A stretch of 64,000 nucleotides of DNA, from assembly GCA_963749715.1 (NCBI GenBank), contig CAVVNR010000008.1, forward strand, positions 372,001 through 436,000, read 5' to 3'. A program made the position numbers and the translations under genes. The stretch is from Roseiarcus sp963749715 (GTDB taxonomy: Bacteria > Pseudomonadota > Alphaproteobacteria > Rhizobiales > Beijerinckiaceae). Positions 54,616 to 63,023 of the stretch are shown in pieces. Numbering within the stretch: position 1 is the stretch's first letter; the number at the start of each line of letters is the position of its first letter. The notes below the pieces were generated by a model, which worked only from the letters and a program-made list of their open reading frames with translations, had not been told where the DNA came from and searched no databases.

Positions 54616-57600
54616 CGGGCCTCAATCTTTCCGATTGGGCGCTGAAGCACCGCTCGTTCATCGTGTTCATCATGATCGCGGTGACGCTCGCCGGCGTCGC
54701 CTCGTTTTTTGGCCTCGGCCGGGCGGAGGATCCGCCCTTCACTTTCCGCACCATGATCGTCCAGGCGGCCTGGCCCGGCGCGACGATGGACGACACGCTT
54801 CAGCAGGTCACCGAGCGGCTCGAGCGCAAGCTGCAGGAGACGAGAGGGCTCGACTTCCTGCGCAGCTACACCACCCCCGGCCTGACGACGATCTTCGTCA
54901 ATCTCAAGGGCTCGACGAAAGCCTCGGAAGTGCCGGACATCTGGTATCAGGTGCGGAAGAACATCGGCGACATCCGCGCCACGCTGCCCGCGGGGGTGGT
55001 CGGTCCTGGTTTCAACGACGACTTCGGCGACACCTTCGGGCTGATCTACGGCTTCACCGCCGACGGCTTCACCCACCGGGAACTCCGCGACGCCGTCGAG
55101 GACATCCGCTCGCGCCTGTTGCAAGTTCCGGACGTGTCGAAGATTGAGCTCATCGGCGCGCAGGACGAGCGGATCTTCGTCGAGTTTTCGGTCCCAGCGC
55201 TCGCTGGCCTCGGCATCGACCGGGCGGCGTTGATTGCCGCGCTGAGAGCTCAGAACGCAGTCAGTCCTGCGGGCGAGCTCCAGACCGGCGACGAGACGAT
55301 CTCGCTCAGGGTTTCGGGCGCCTTCCGGTCGGAAGCGGACCTTCTCGACGTCAACTTCCTGTCCAACGGCCGGCTGATCCGGCTCCGCGACATCGCCACC
55401 GTAAGACGCGCCTATTCCGATCCGCCGCAGCCGATGTTCCGCGTCAACGGCAAGCCGGCCATCGGCCTCGCCATCGCCATGCGCGACGGCGGCGACATTC
55501 TGGCGCTCGGCCGCAACGTCGGACATGCTGTCGACGAGAGCGTCGCCAACCTGCCCCTCGGCATCGACGCCGAGCTCGTGTCCGACCAGCCGGTGGTCGT
55601 CCAGACCGCGATCGGCGAGTTCATGGAATCGCTCTGGCAGGCGATCGCCATCATCATGGCGGTCAGCATCATCAGCTTGGGGTTGAGGCCGGGCTCGGTG
55701 GTGGCGCTGACCATTCCGCTGACCATTGCAATCGTGTTTCCGATCATGGGGGCGATGCACATCGACCTCCAGCGCATCTCGCTCGGTGCGCTAATAATTT
55801 CCCTTAGCCTGCTGGTCGACAGCGCCATGACCACCATCGACGTGATGACGACCCGTCTCGCCCAGGGCGACAGCAAGGAGGAAGCGGCCTCGTTCGCCTA
55901 TAAGACGCTGGCGCTGCCGATGCTGACCGGCACCTTCGTCACCATTGCCGGCTTCGTCCCGATCGGCTTCGCCCGCAGCGCCGCCGGCGAATATACCTTC
56001 TCGATCTTTGCCGTGGTGACGATCGCGCTCATCGTCTCGTGGTTCGTCGCCGTGCTGTTCGCGCCGCTGCTCGGCGTGTGGCTGCTCAAGAAGCCAGACG
56101 CCGGGGCCTCCCATGAGCCCAACTTCGTCATGCGGACGTTCCGTTCGATCCTGGTCGGCGCGATGCGGCTGCGCTGGCTCACCATCGCGGTCACGCTCGC
56201 CTGCTTCGCCGCTTCGCTCCTCGCCCTGCCCTACGTGCCGCGGCAGTTCTTCCCCGCATCCGACCGCCCGGAGCTGACTGTCGATCTGACGCTGCCGCAA
56301 AACGCCTCGATCTACGCCAGCCAGGACGCGTCGGCCAAGCTCGACGCGATGCTGAAGGGCGATCCGGACGTCGCGAGCTGGAGCACCTATGTCGGGCGCG
56401 GCGCGATCCGCTTCTACCTGCCGCTCGACGTCAAGCTCGCCAACGACTTTTTCTCGCAGGCCGTCGTGATCGCCAAGGACGTGCCGGCGCGCGAGCGGCT
56501 GCACGCCAAGCTCGAGAAGGAGTTAGCCGAGCAATTGCCGAGCGCGGTCGTGCGCGTTTCTCCGCTCGAGCTCGGGCCGCCGGTCGGCTGGCCGGTGCAA
56601 TATCGGGTGAGCGGGGCCGACCCGTCGGAGGTCCGGGCGATCGCGCTCAAGCTCGGCAAGACGATGGGTGAGAACGCGAATTTGAGGCTGGTCAATTTCG
56701 ATTGGATGGAGCCGGCGCGCGAGGTCAGGATCAGGATCGATCAGGATCAGGCGCGGCTCGTCGGCTTGAGCTCGCAGACGCTCGCCGAAACGCTGAACGC
56801 AGTCATGTCGGGAACGCCGATCACCCAGGTTCGCGATGGTATTTATCTCGTCAATGTCGTCGCCCGGGCGAACGACGAGCAGCGCGTCTCGCTGTCGACC
56901 TTGCGCTCGCTGCAACTGCCCTTGCCGAACGGCCGCACGGCGCCGCTGAGCCAGATCGCAACCTTCGACTTCGATCAGGAATTCCCGCTGATCTGGCGGC
57001 GCGACCGAGTTCCAACGCTGACCGTGCAGGCCGATGTCCGCGACGGCGCGACGCCCGAAGGCGCCGTCGCCTCGCTTGAGCCGGCAATCGAGAAGCTCGA
57101 GGCGGGCCTGCCCGCCGGCTACCACATCGCCGTCGGCGGCACGGTCGAGGAGAGCGCGCAATCGCAGGCGTCGGTGTTCGCGCTCCTGCCCGCGGCGCTG
57201 TTCCTGATGCTCTTGTTCCTGATGGCGCAGCTGCACAGCTTCGGGCGAGTGGCGCTGGTGGTGGCGACGGTGCCGCTCGGATTGATCGGCATCGTGCTCG
57301 CGCTCCTCATCTCCAACCGGCCGCTCGGGTTCGTGGCCATTCTCGGCATCCTGGCGCTGGTCGGCATGATCGCCCGCAACGCGGTCATCCTCATCGACCA
57401 GATCGAGACCGAGCGGGCCGAAGGACGCGACATCTGGGATGCTGTGGTCGAGGCGACGCTCTCGCGCTTCCGCCCGATTATGCTGACGGCGATTTCGACC
57501 GTGCTGGGTCTGATCCCGATCGCGCCGACGGTGTTCTGGGGCCCGATGGCCTTCGCCATCATGGGCGGCCTGTTCGTCGCGACGATGCTCACGCTTCTGG

Positions 57601-57665
57601 TGCTCCCGGTCTTCTACATCACGCTCTATCGCGCGAAGGCGCCTGCGACTGAGGCCGTCGCCTAG
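54612..57665 (+). CDS. RND efflux transporter permease (HAE-1-like)
   Basis: This 1017-residue inner-membrane antiporter starts at GTG 54612 overlapping the adaptor stop. The first helix is HRSFIVFIMIAVTLAGVASF, followed by the conserved EDPPFTFRTMIVQAAWPGAT porter start. TM4 carries the proton-relay acidic residue in SLSLLVDSAMTTIDVM. The second half repeats the design (SVFALLPAALFLMLLFLMAQ, GFVAILGILALVGMIARNAV, ILIDQIE, and a FWGPMAFAIMGGLFVATMLT ending). It exports drugs, solvents or metals by proton antiport; the substrate is undetermined. The EDPPFTFRT start and VDSAMTTIDV suggest the AcrB-like 'EDP' subgroup rather than heavy-metal CusA types. The frame is intact. Confidence 0.93.
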   Translation: MTGLNLSDWALKHRSFIVFIMIAVTLAGVASFFGLGRAEDPPFTFRTMIVQAAWPGATMDDTLQQVTERLERKLQETRGLDFLRSYTTPGLTTIFVNLKGSTKASEVPDIWYQVRKNIGDIRATLPAGVVGPGFNDDFGDTFGLIYGFTADGFTHRELRDAVEDIRSRLLQVPDVSKIELIGAQDERIFVEFSVPALAGLGIDRAALIAALRAQNAVSPAGELQTGDETISLRVSGAFRSEADLLDVNFLSNGRLIRLRDIATVRRAYSDPPQPMFRVNGKPAIGLAIAMRDGGDILALGRNVGHAVDESVANLPLGIDAELVSDQPVVVQTAIGEFMESLWQAIAIIMAVSIISLGLRPGSVVALTIPLTIAIVFPIMGAMHIDLQRISLGALIISLSLLVDSAMTTIDVMTTRLAQGDSKEEAASFAYKTLALPMLTGTFVTIAGFVPIGFARSAAGEYTFSIFAVVTIALIVSWFVAVLFAPLLGVWLLKKPDAGASHEPNFVMRTFRSILVGAMRLRWLTIAVTLACFAASLLALPYVPRQFFPASDRPELTVDLTLPQNASIYASQDASAKLDAMLKGDPDVASWSTYVGRGAIRFYLPLDVKLANDFFSQAVVIAKDVPARERLHAKLEKELAEQLPSAVVRVSPLELGPPVGWPVQYRVSGADPSEVRAIALKLGKTMGENANLRLVNFDWMEPAREVRIRIDQDQARLVGLSSQTLAETLNAVMSGTPITQVRDGIYLVNVVARANDEQRVSLSTLRSLQLPLPNGRTAPLSQIATFDFDQEFPLIWRRDRVPTLTVQADVRDGATPEGAVASLEPAIEKLEAGLPAGYHIAVGGTVEESAQSQASVFALLPAALFLMLLFLMAQLHSFGRVALVVATVPLGLIGIVLALLISNRPLGFVAILGILALVGMIARNAVILIDQIETERAEGRDIWDAVVEATLSRFRPIMLTAISTVLGLIPIAPTVFWGPMAFAIMGGLFVATMLTLLVLPVFYITLYRAKAPATEAVA

Positions 57666-57806
57666 AGCGCACTGCCAGCCGCTTGGCGCGAAGGAGCAAG
57701 ATCGATCCATCGCGCCAACCTTAATTCCGCGCCGCAATCCCAACGCGCCGTTGCGGGCGGGGGTGAACGGCGCAATAGTCTGATAGAGGCAACAGGGAGG
57801 AAGACC

Positions 57807-58328
57807 ATGACGCTCAGGCTCGGCGCGACGATTTTGACCGCATTTCTGGGCCTATGCGGCGCTGCGGGCGCGCAGCAGGCCAATCCGCTCGACGTCATCC
57901 CCGACAAGATGCCGTTCAGCGCGCCGTATGGCGCCCCGATTTCGCTTGCTCGCGCTCAGGCCGCGATCGCAGCCGCCGCGGCGGAAGCCGACAAGCACGG
58001 CTGGGCGTTGAATGTCGCGGTCGTCGACTCCGGCGCCAATCTCGTCGCCTTCGCCCGGATGGACGGCGCGCAGCTCGGCTCGATCGCCATCTCGGAGCAC
58101 AAGGCGCGCGCGTCGGTCAAATTCCGACGTCCAACCAAAGCGTTCGAAGACAATATTCAGAAAAACGATTACAAATATCAGCTGTCGCTCGATGACATCA
58201 TCGCTTCGCGCGGCGGGATTCCTTTGATCGAGGACGGCAAATTGATCGGCGCGATTGGCTGTTCCGGCGGCGCGGGATCGCAGGACGAGGCCGCGTGCAC
58301 GGTCGGCGCCGCGACGATCAACAAATAG
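57807..58328 (+). CDS. Secreted GlcG/HbpS family protein
   Basis: This 173-residue protein starts MTLRLGATILTAFLGLCGAA with cleavage probably after AGA (signal peptide), preceded by the strong site AGGGAGGA. The mature domain, ISLARAQAAIAAAAAEADKH, GWALNVAVVDSGANLVAFAR, SIAISEHKARASVKFRRPTK and GGIPLIEDGKLIGAIGCSGG, is the GlcG/HbpS (DUF336) fold. HbpS binds heme and acts in redox sensing with a two-component system in Streptomyces; GlcG is in glycolate clusters. Neither partner is present, so a periplasmic cofactor-binding role is only a guess. It stands alone, 141 bases after the RND gene. Frame clean. Confidence 0.88.
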   Translation: MTLRLGATILTAFLGLCGAAGAQQANPLDVIPDKMPFSAPYGAPISLARAQAAIAAAAAEADKHGWALNVAVVDSGANLVAFARMDGAQLGSIAISEHKARASVKFRRPTKAFEDNIQKNDYKYQLSLDDIIASRGGIPLIEDGKLIGAIGCSGGAGSQDEAACTVGAATINK

Positions 58329-58443
58329 CGCGGTCGGCGCCGGACGGGTCGACCTCCCGCGGCCACGCAACTCTTGGTTAGGCTTGGTGTGTCAACATCG
58401 CCGAAGCGAGCGGCATCGCTCCGGAAGGCTTCGGGATTCGCCC

Positions 58444-58767
58444 ATGATCGTCGTCACCACCGAAAACATCGCCGGGCGCCGCACCGTCCAAACGCTCGGA
58501 CAATGTTTCGGCGTGGTCGTGCGCAGCCGCGGGCTTGGCGGCAACATCCTCGCCGGGCTGCGCACCATCATCGGCGGCGAGATTCACGAATATACGCAAC
58601 TCTTGGAGGAGGCGCGCCGCCACGCGCTCGATCGGTTGGTCCAGAACGCGACCGCAATGGGCGCCAACGCCGTCTTGATGATGCGGTACGACAGCGCCGA
58701 GATCGGCAACACGATGAGCGAAATCGTCGCCTACGGCACCGCGGCGGTGATCGAACCCCTGCCGTGA
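58444..58767 (+). CDS. YbjQ family (UPF0145) protein
   Basis: This 107-residue protein reads MIVVTTENIAGRRTVQTLGQ, VVVRSRGLGGNILAGLRTII, GGEIHEYTQLLEEARRHALD, RLVQNATAMGANAVLMMRYD, and VAYGTAAVIEP. This is the YbjQ/UPF0145 fold, a small alpha-beta protein that forms pentamers in solved structures; its function is unknown, with heavy-metal binding suggested for a relative. The upstream part of the frame is not conserved, so ATG 58444 is the start. Its stop overlaps the next gene within GTGA, which makes the following membrane protein a coupled partner. Confidence 0.88.
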   Translation: MIVVTTENIAGRRTVQTLGQCFGVVVRSRGLGGNILAGLRTIIGGEIHEYTQLLEEARRHALDRLVQNATAMGANAVLMMRYDSAEIGNTMSEIVAYGTAAVIEPLP

Positions 58768-58997
58768 TCCCGCTCCTGTTTCCGCTCGGAATCTTTGTCG
58801 CGGTCATTCTCATCTGGTACTTCTTCCGCAGCGGCGGCTACAAGCGCCATCCTCTCGACGCTCCGCCGGGACGAGACTTTAGTTTCACCGGCGAGCGCTT
58901 CCTCGATCCGCAATCGGGCGAGATGCTGGAAGTCTGGCATTCGCCCAGAACCGGCGAGCGCGCCTACGTCCGGGCGCGCGGCGGGCAAGGACCGTAG
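58764..58997 (+). CDS. Small single-pass membrane protein coupled to ybjQ
   Basis: A GTG start at 58764, overlapping the YbjQ stop by 4 bases, gives 77 residues. The protein has one membrane helix (LLFPLGIFVAVILIWYFFRS) and a cytoplasmic or periplasmic polar tail (FSFTGERFLDPQSGEMLEVW, HSPRTGERAYVRA). I do not recognise a family. The tight overlap suggests cotranslation with YbjQ and a shared function at the membrane. The frame is clean and ends GGQGP. Confidence 0.65.
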   Translation: MIPLLFPLGIFVAVILIWYFFRSGGYKRHPLDAPPGRDFSFTGERFLDPQSGEMLEVWHSPRTGERAYVRARGGQGP

Positions 58998-59074
58998 AGC
59001 ATCCGCCGCACAACCCGCCTCGACAAGGCCGCGAAGCGCTTGCGCATCACATAAGTCTGTGCTTATCTGTTGGC

Positions 59075-59386
59075 ATGGAGAGCGACATCTTCAAGGCGTT
59101 GGCGGATCCCACGCGGCGTGGCGTGTTCGAGAAACTGGCTTTTGGAGGCATGAACGCGAGCGATCTCAGGCGCGGCATGACGATCAGCCAGCCCGCGATG
59201 TCGCAGCATCTCGCGGTTCTGCGCTCCGCGGGCCTCGTGCGCGAGCGCCGGGACGGTCGCTTCGTCAACTATGAAGTGGACCCCGAGGGGCTCGTCCGAA
59301 TCGGGCAGTGGCTCGCCCGGTATCGGGCGTACTGGCCCCGCCGCATCGACGACCTCAAGGCGCTTTTGAAGGACATGGATCAATGA
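59075..59386 (+). CDS. ArsR-family transcriptional regulator
   Basis: This 103-residue winged helix regulator reads MESDIFKALADPTRRGVFEK, LRRGMTISQPAMSQHLAVLR, then AGLVRERRDGRFVNYEVDPE. It lacks the cysteine metal sites of ArsR/SmtB sensors (no ELCVCDL motif), placing it in the SdpR-like, metal-independent group typically paired with an AHSA1 protein. It overlaps that partner by 4 bases. Such pairs respond to unknown stress signals. The tail ends WPRRIDDLKALLKDMDQ. Confidence 0.9.
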   Translation: MESDIFKALADPTRRGVFEKLAFGGMNASDLRRGMTISQPAMSQHLAVLRSAGLVRERRDGRFVNYEVDPEGLVRIGQWLARYRAYWPRRIDDLKALLKDMDQ

Positions 59387-59871
59387 GCGACTTTGCAAGC
59401 GACCCGCGCCACGGGACCGAACCGGAAGCCGAAATCGCGCTCGAGGTCGAGCTTGACGCCAAGCCGGAGACGGTATGGCGCGCCGTCGCCGTTCCGGCCT
59501 TTCGCGAGCGATGGCTCCCGCAGGCGGACCTCGCCGAGCCGGAGCCGATCGCCTCCATTCCCGGCGTCGAGATCCAGTACCGGATGCGGGAGGACGGCGC
59601 TCCGTTCGCGGACAGCACCGTGACGTTCCGGATCGAGCCGGGGCTTAAGGGCGGCACGCTGTTCCGGGTCATCCATCGCACCGAGGGCGACGCTCGCCGG
59701 AGAAGCGCCAACGACAACCTTCGCCGGACGAGTTTGGAGCGGGCGGCGCCGGGACGGAATCGTCATCGCAAGGAGCGAAGCGACGCGGCGATCCGGGAGT
59801 GTTCCCCTGGATTGCTTCGCTTCGCTCGCAATGACGATCGCGGTTGGGCCCAATCCGCTCTGGCCGCCTGA
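59383..59871 (+). CDS. SRPBCC/AHSA1-like protein with REP-encoded C-terminus
   Basis: ATG 59383 overlaps the ArsR stop. The product starts MSDFASDPRHGTEPEAEIAL and has the START-like fold EVELDAKPETVWRAVAVPAF, RERWLPQADLAE and FADSTVTFRIEPGLKGGTLF. AHSA1-type proteins form a hydrophobic pocket, and with ArsR partners they are often targets of repression. After about residue 125 the sequence RNRHRKERSDAAIRECSPG continues in frame through the REP-like repeat (59761-59836), so the last third is repeat-derived. The natural end was probably near 59740 (ANDNLRR...). Whether this fusion is real or an indel effect is unclear. Confidence 0.75.
   Translation: MSDFASDPRHGTEPEAEIALEVELDAKPETVWRAVAVPAFRERWLPQADLAEPEPIASIPGVEIQYRMREDGAPFADSTVTFRIEPGLKGGTLFRVIHRTEGDARRRSANDNLRRTSLERAAPGRNRHRKERSDAAIRECSPGLLRFARNDDRGWAQSALAA
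59761..59836. repeat. REP-like palindromic repeat, copy 2
   Basis: CGTCATCGCAAGGAGCGAAG and the end TTCGCTCGCAATGACG are inverted arms, with CCCCTGGATTGC inside. It is homologous to 12796-12884 and 60527-60605. This copy is read in frame as the C-terminus of the AHSA1-like protein. Confidence 0.75.
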
Positions 59872-59886
59872 GAGCGGCGCGTCGTC

Positions 59887-60522
59887 ATGCACGACACAAT
59901 GCAGCTCGTCCCCATGGTTCTCGAACAATCGAGCCGCGGCGAGCGCTCATTCGACATTTTTTCCCGACTGCTTCGGGAGCGGATTGTCTTTCTTACCGGC
60001 GAGGTCAATGACGCGACGGCGTCGCTGGTCTGCGCGCAATTGCTCTTCCTCGAGGCCGAGAACCCGAAGAAGCCGATCGACCTTTACATCAACTCTTACG
60101 GCGGGGTGGTGACGAGCGGGCTTGCGATGTATGACACAATGCAATTCATCAAGGCGCCGGTGCGCACGCTGTGCGTCGGGACCGCCCGGTCCATGGGGTC
60201 GTTCTTGTTGATGGCGGGGGAGCCGGGCGAGCGCGCGGCGCTGCCCAACGCAAGCCTCCATGTCCACCAGCCGCTCGGCGGCTTCCAGGGCCAGGCGTCC
60301 GATATCCTCATTCACGCCGAGGACATCCTAAGGACCAAGCGGCGCATCACCCGCCTCTACGCCAAGCATTGCGGCCGAGCTTATGAAGAGGTCGAGCGCA
60401 CTCTGGACCGCGACCACTTCATGGATGCGGAAAGCGCGCGCGAATGGGGCCTGATCGACCACATTTTCTCCACCCGCGGCGAAGCGGAGCTTTGGCTCAG
60501 CGGCTCCGCCCCGCCTGCGTGA
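59887..60522 (+). CDS. clpP: ATP-dependent Clp protease proteolytic subunit, paralogue
   Basis: This 211-residue serine peptidase starts MHDTMQLVPMVLEQSSRGER. The catalytic serine is in CVGTARSMGSFLLMAGEPGE, the histidine in SLHVHQPLGG, and the aspartate in the following DRDHFMDAESAREWGL. The opening SRGERSFDIFSRLLRERIVF and INSYGGVVTSGLAMYDTMQF are standard ClpP. It forms the proteolytic barrel for a Clp ATPase. No clpX, clpA or tig gene is adjacent, so this is likely a secondary copy rather than the one beside clpX. ARSMGS replaces the usual AASMGS. Alternative starts exist at 59899 and 59914. Confidence 0.9.
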   Translation: MHDTMQLVPMVLEQSSRGERSFDIFSRLLRERIVFLTGEVNDATASLVCAQLLFLEAENPKKPIDLYINSYGGVVTSGLAMYDTMQFIKAPVRTLCVGTARSMGSFLLMAGEPGERAALPNASLHVHQPLGGFQGQASDILIHAEDILRTKRRITRLYAKHCGRAYEEVERTLDRDHFMDAESAREWGLIDHIFSTRGEAELWLSGSAPPA

Positions 60523-60526
60523 GGCG

Positions 60527-60605
60527 CCAGCGAAGCGACGCGATCCAGGGGAACGCAGGGCGCCCGACGACTCCTGGATTGCTTCGTCGCTCCGCTCCTC
60601 GCAAT
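60527..60605. repeat. REP-like palindromic repeat, copy 3 with adjacent remnant
   Basis: CCAGCGAAGCGACGCGATCC and GATTGCTTCGTCGCTCCGCT form inverted arms, with CAGGGGAACGCAGGGCG inside, matching copy 1 closely. A degraded second unit follows at about 60619-60680 (GCGACGGAGCGATCCAGGAA ... CTCCTCGCGAAGACG). It lies just past the clpP stop. Confidence 0.7.
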
Positions 60606-60952
60606 GCGATTCCGCCTGAATGCGACAAGCGACGGAGCGATCCAGGAATCCCGGGCTCCGGCGCTCCTCGCGAAGACGACCGCGCTGGGCGGAGAGCAGG
60701 TCCACTTAGGGGCGGCTTTGAGGCTGCCGAGCATCCAAGACGTCCCGCGCTGCTTACAAGGGTCCTCTATTTGGGACTGGCTTTTATCGACCTCAGAGTC
60801 GGGGCTAGAACGCCATCGATCACTTGGATTATCCCATTGGCCTCACCCCGCCTGGTCGCGGTCTGGGGACATTGGCGCGCTTCCCACGGCTAATTTGCAC
60901 TAGGGCCGTGGGAAACCGATCCGACTGATTGAATTTTGATTTAGGCTTACCT
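60606..60952. other. About 350 bases without a gene between clpP and ribE
   Basis: After the REP remnant the sequence has no recognisable gene or convincing terminator. Frames through it are short and shadow-like. It separates the rightward clpP from the leftward ribE. Confidence 0.4.
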
Positions 60953-61567
60953 TCATCCCTCTCCCCGCCCGGCCTCCATGAGCCGCGCGGCGTAACGGGC
61001 CATCTGGTCCACCTCGATATTGACCTTGTCGCCCGCCCGGCGGTCGCCCCAAGTCGTCACCTTCAAAGTGTGCGGGATCAGCAGCACTTCGAACGTATCG
61101 CCCTCGACCGCGTTGACCGTGAGCGAGGTCCCGTCGAGCGCCACCGAGCCCTTGACGGCGATGAACTTCGCCGAATCCTTTGGCGCGCGGAAACGGAAAT
61201 GCGCCATGCCGTCGAAATCCCGCCGGGAGAGGAGTTCAGCGATCCCGTCGACATGGCCGCTCACCATATGACCGCCGAGCTCGTCGCCGACTCGGAGCGA
61301 GCGCTCGAGGTTGACATGGCCCCCCTCCCGCCATTGCCCGAGCGTCGTCACCGCTAGCGTCTCGGCGCCGATGTCGAAAGCGATCGCCGAACCGCGCGCA
61401 TGCGGCTCGACGCCGACCACGGTGAGGCAAACCCCCGCGTTGGCGATCGACGCCCCGACATCAATCGACGTGGCGGGATAGGCGCTCGCGATTGCAAACC
61501 GGTTGCGCCTGCCATTTGGCGTCATTTCAATGATTTCGCCAACGTCGCTGATAATTCCGGTGAACAT
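60953..61567 (-). CDS. ribE: Riboflavin synthase subunit alpha
   Basis: Riboflavin synthase makes riboflavin from two lumazine molecules. The start MFTGIISDVGEIIEMTPNGR at 61567 is the classic N-terminal MFTGII. The two homologous barrels are visible: SIANAGVCLTVVGV with HVNLERSLRVGDELGGHMVS in the first, and VKGSVALDGTSLTVNAVEGD with FEVLLIPHTLKVTTWGDRRA in the second. The end GDKVNIEVDQMARYAARLME is standard. 204 residues, clean frame. The frame extends upstream without conservation. In related genomes ribD or nrdR often lies upstream; here an AT-richer unknown gene does, followed by a diverged ribE piece at 62289-62375. Confidence 0.93.
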   Translation of the reverse strand: MFTGIISDVGEIIEMTPNGRRNRFAIASAYPATSIDVGASIANAGVCLTVVGVEPHARGSAIAFDIGAETLAVTTLGQWREGGHVNLERSLRVGDELGGHMVSGHVDGIAELLSRRDFDGMAHFRFRAPKDSAKFIAVKGSVALDGTSLTVNAVEGDTFEVLLIPHTLKVTTWGDRRAGDKVNIEVDQMARYAARLMEAGRGEG

Positions 61568-61696
61568 CAAAGCCCTCGTCGGCCCCGCTTTCGCGAAGAC
61601 TACCTCATTTTGCGGGCGGGGCGCGCCGCAGTTATTCCGATAAGACCGATTGCCTGATAGGTTGATGTCCAGGCGCAATAAAATCTAGATTCGGTC

Positions 61697-62285
61697 ATGG
61701 CTACCGGTGCTGGTCACACTTTGTTTCGCGGACGGCTCGATTCGCGCTCAAAGTTGTATTGGTTGGATATTCACGTAACCTTCAATGACATTCTTCGTGT
61801 GCAACGAATGATTCCTGGCGGGTCCACCGTTGGTCTGCCGCCATCGCCGTTGCAATATTCCATTCTACATGGCGTTGGGACCGTTAAGAACGCGCTATCT
61901 GTTGGCGATAGTGCGAGAACTTTCGACAGTTTTTCGGTCGATGTGTCGCCGTTCGCACACAGCGACGAGAATTTCCCACCTTCTGAACACCACCGGGCAG
62001 CCAAGATGATTTGGAATGACGTCGACGCTCGCTCGCCGCGACTTGAAATACATGTTCAAACTAAAATGTTGAGGCATTTGGTCGAACTGTACGTGACTAA
62101 GAGAATTAATACAGTTATCATGTCAATAAAAATTGCGATTGTACGACAAATACGTGCAGACGCGGGCCGGGAGTTCTGAATTATTACCCGTACTTGATAA
62201 AGATGGGCGTCTTTATTTCCGGCGTACTCAGTGCGAGCTTTTGTCGGTGCAAGCCTATCTGGTCCGTGACGGCGCCTGGGGATAG
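61697..62285 (+). pseudogene. Unrecognised AT-richer gene, frameshifted
   Basis: ATG 61697 opens MATGAGHTLFRGRLDSRSKL and a frame of 160 residues to 62179. A change of frame near 62135 gives a longer, more protein-like reading that ends LRLYDKYVQTRAGSSELLPV, LDKDGRLYFRRTQCELLSVQ, AYLVRDGAWG with TAG at 62283-62285. Beta-rich stretches (LYWLDIHVTFNDILRVQ, LEIHVQTKMLRHLVELYV) are evident. Base composition is noticeably more AT-rich than both neighbours. No signal peptide, membrane helix or known motif was found and I recognise no family. It directly abuts the ribE fragment, which suggests they arrived or rearranged together. Confidence 0.5.
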
Positions 62286-62288
62286 TCG

Positions 62289-62375
62289 CCGAGGAGAACC
62301 TTGAACGCATCGCCGTCGAGGGCGTTCGCCGTAACTGAGGTTTCCGTCAAGCGTGACCGACCGCTCGCTCGCGGC
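62289..62375 (-). pseudogene. Diverged internal fragment of ribE
   Basis: On the minus strand it encodes RSVTLDG, then after a one-base slip TANALDGDAFKVLLGDY, aligning with ribE GSVALDGTSLTVNAVEGDTF and EVLL. At DNA level ACCTTGAACGCATCGCCGTC matches ACTTCGAACGTATCGCCCTC of ribE (about 61086-61105). Only about 30 codons remain. It has the same orientation as the intact ribE 0.7 kb to the left. It may be the remnant of a second riboflavin synthase gene or an insertion-linked duplication. Confidence 0.6.
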
Positions 62376-62524
62376 GCCGGCGGCTGGGCCAGTCAGGCCG
62401 AATAAATTCACCCGCGGCCGTGTTTCTCAGGCGGTTTCACGGGAATGATCGAATCGGGCTCGCGAGCGGACGATTGAACCAGGAACTTTTCGCCCGCCCG
62501 GCCCGACCGTCGGCTGATGGACGC

Positions 62525-63007
62525 GTGAGCGAAGCGAGCCGCCGCGCAGTGCGTGCGGGACTTGAGCCCTGCCTCGCGCGCCTGTGGCGCTACGCTCTGA
62601 CTTTTTCGCTCGCGAGCGATGTTGCGGAGGACCTGGTCGAGGAGACCTGTAGGCGCGCGATCGAGCGCGCCAATCAATTCGCCTCGGGGACCCGGCTCGA
62701 TCGGTGGCTGTTCGGCATTCTGCGGTCGATCTGGCGCGATGAGATTCGCCTGCGGCGGGTTCGCGGGGCGAGAGCGTCCGTCGACGCCGATCGCACGTTT
62801 TCGATCACCGGCGCGCATGCGAATATTCTCGCCGATGAGGCGTTAAAAGCGATCGGCCGGTTGCCCGAATCTGATCGCGAAGCAGTCTTGCTGGTCTATG
62901 GCGAGGGGTACAGCTACGCAGACGCAGCGAAGGCGCTCGAGATTCCGATCATATCCGTCACGAGTTGTCTCGCCGCGGCCCGCGCGGCGCTGGCGAAACC
63001 GAAATAG
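62525..63007 (+). CDS. ECF-type RNA polymerase sigma factor
   Basis: This roughly 160-residue sigma factor has region 2 in CLARLWRYALTFSLASDVAE, DLVEETCRRAIERANQFASG, and RLDRWLFGILRSIWRDEIRL, and region 4 in AIGRLPESDREAVLLVYGEG, YSYADAAKALEIPIISVTSC with the helix-turn-helix. The frame opens upstream at 62420; GTG 62525 puts region 2 at the right distance. It directs transcription of a small stress regulon. The anti-sigma gene follows 16 bases later, so the pair is cotranscribed and probably autoregulated, although I could not pick out an ECF promoter upstream. Confidence 0.85.
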   Translation: MSEASRRAVRAGLEPCLARLWRYALTFSLASDVAEDLVEETCRRAIERANQFASGTRLDRWLFGILRSIWRDEIRLRRVRGARASVDADRTFSITGAHANILADEALKAIGRLPESDREAVLLVYGEGYSYADAAKALEIPIISVTSCLAAARAALAKPK

Positions 63008-63023
63008 GCGCACGTTGACTTCG

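Noticed and set aside
54612..57665. CusA/CzcA heavy-metal RND pump
   Set aside because: The TM4 and porter motifs fit the drug/solvent-type subgroup, and no metal-binding methionine or histidine cluster was seen.
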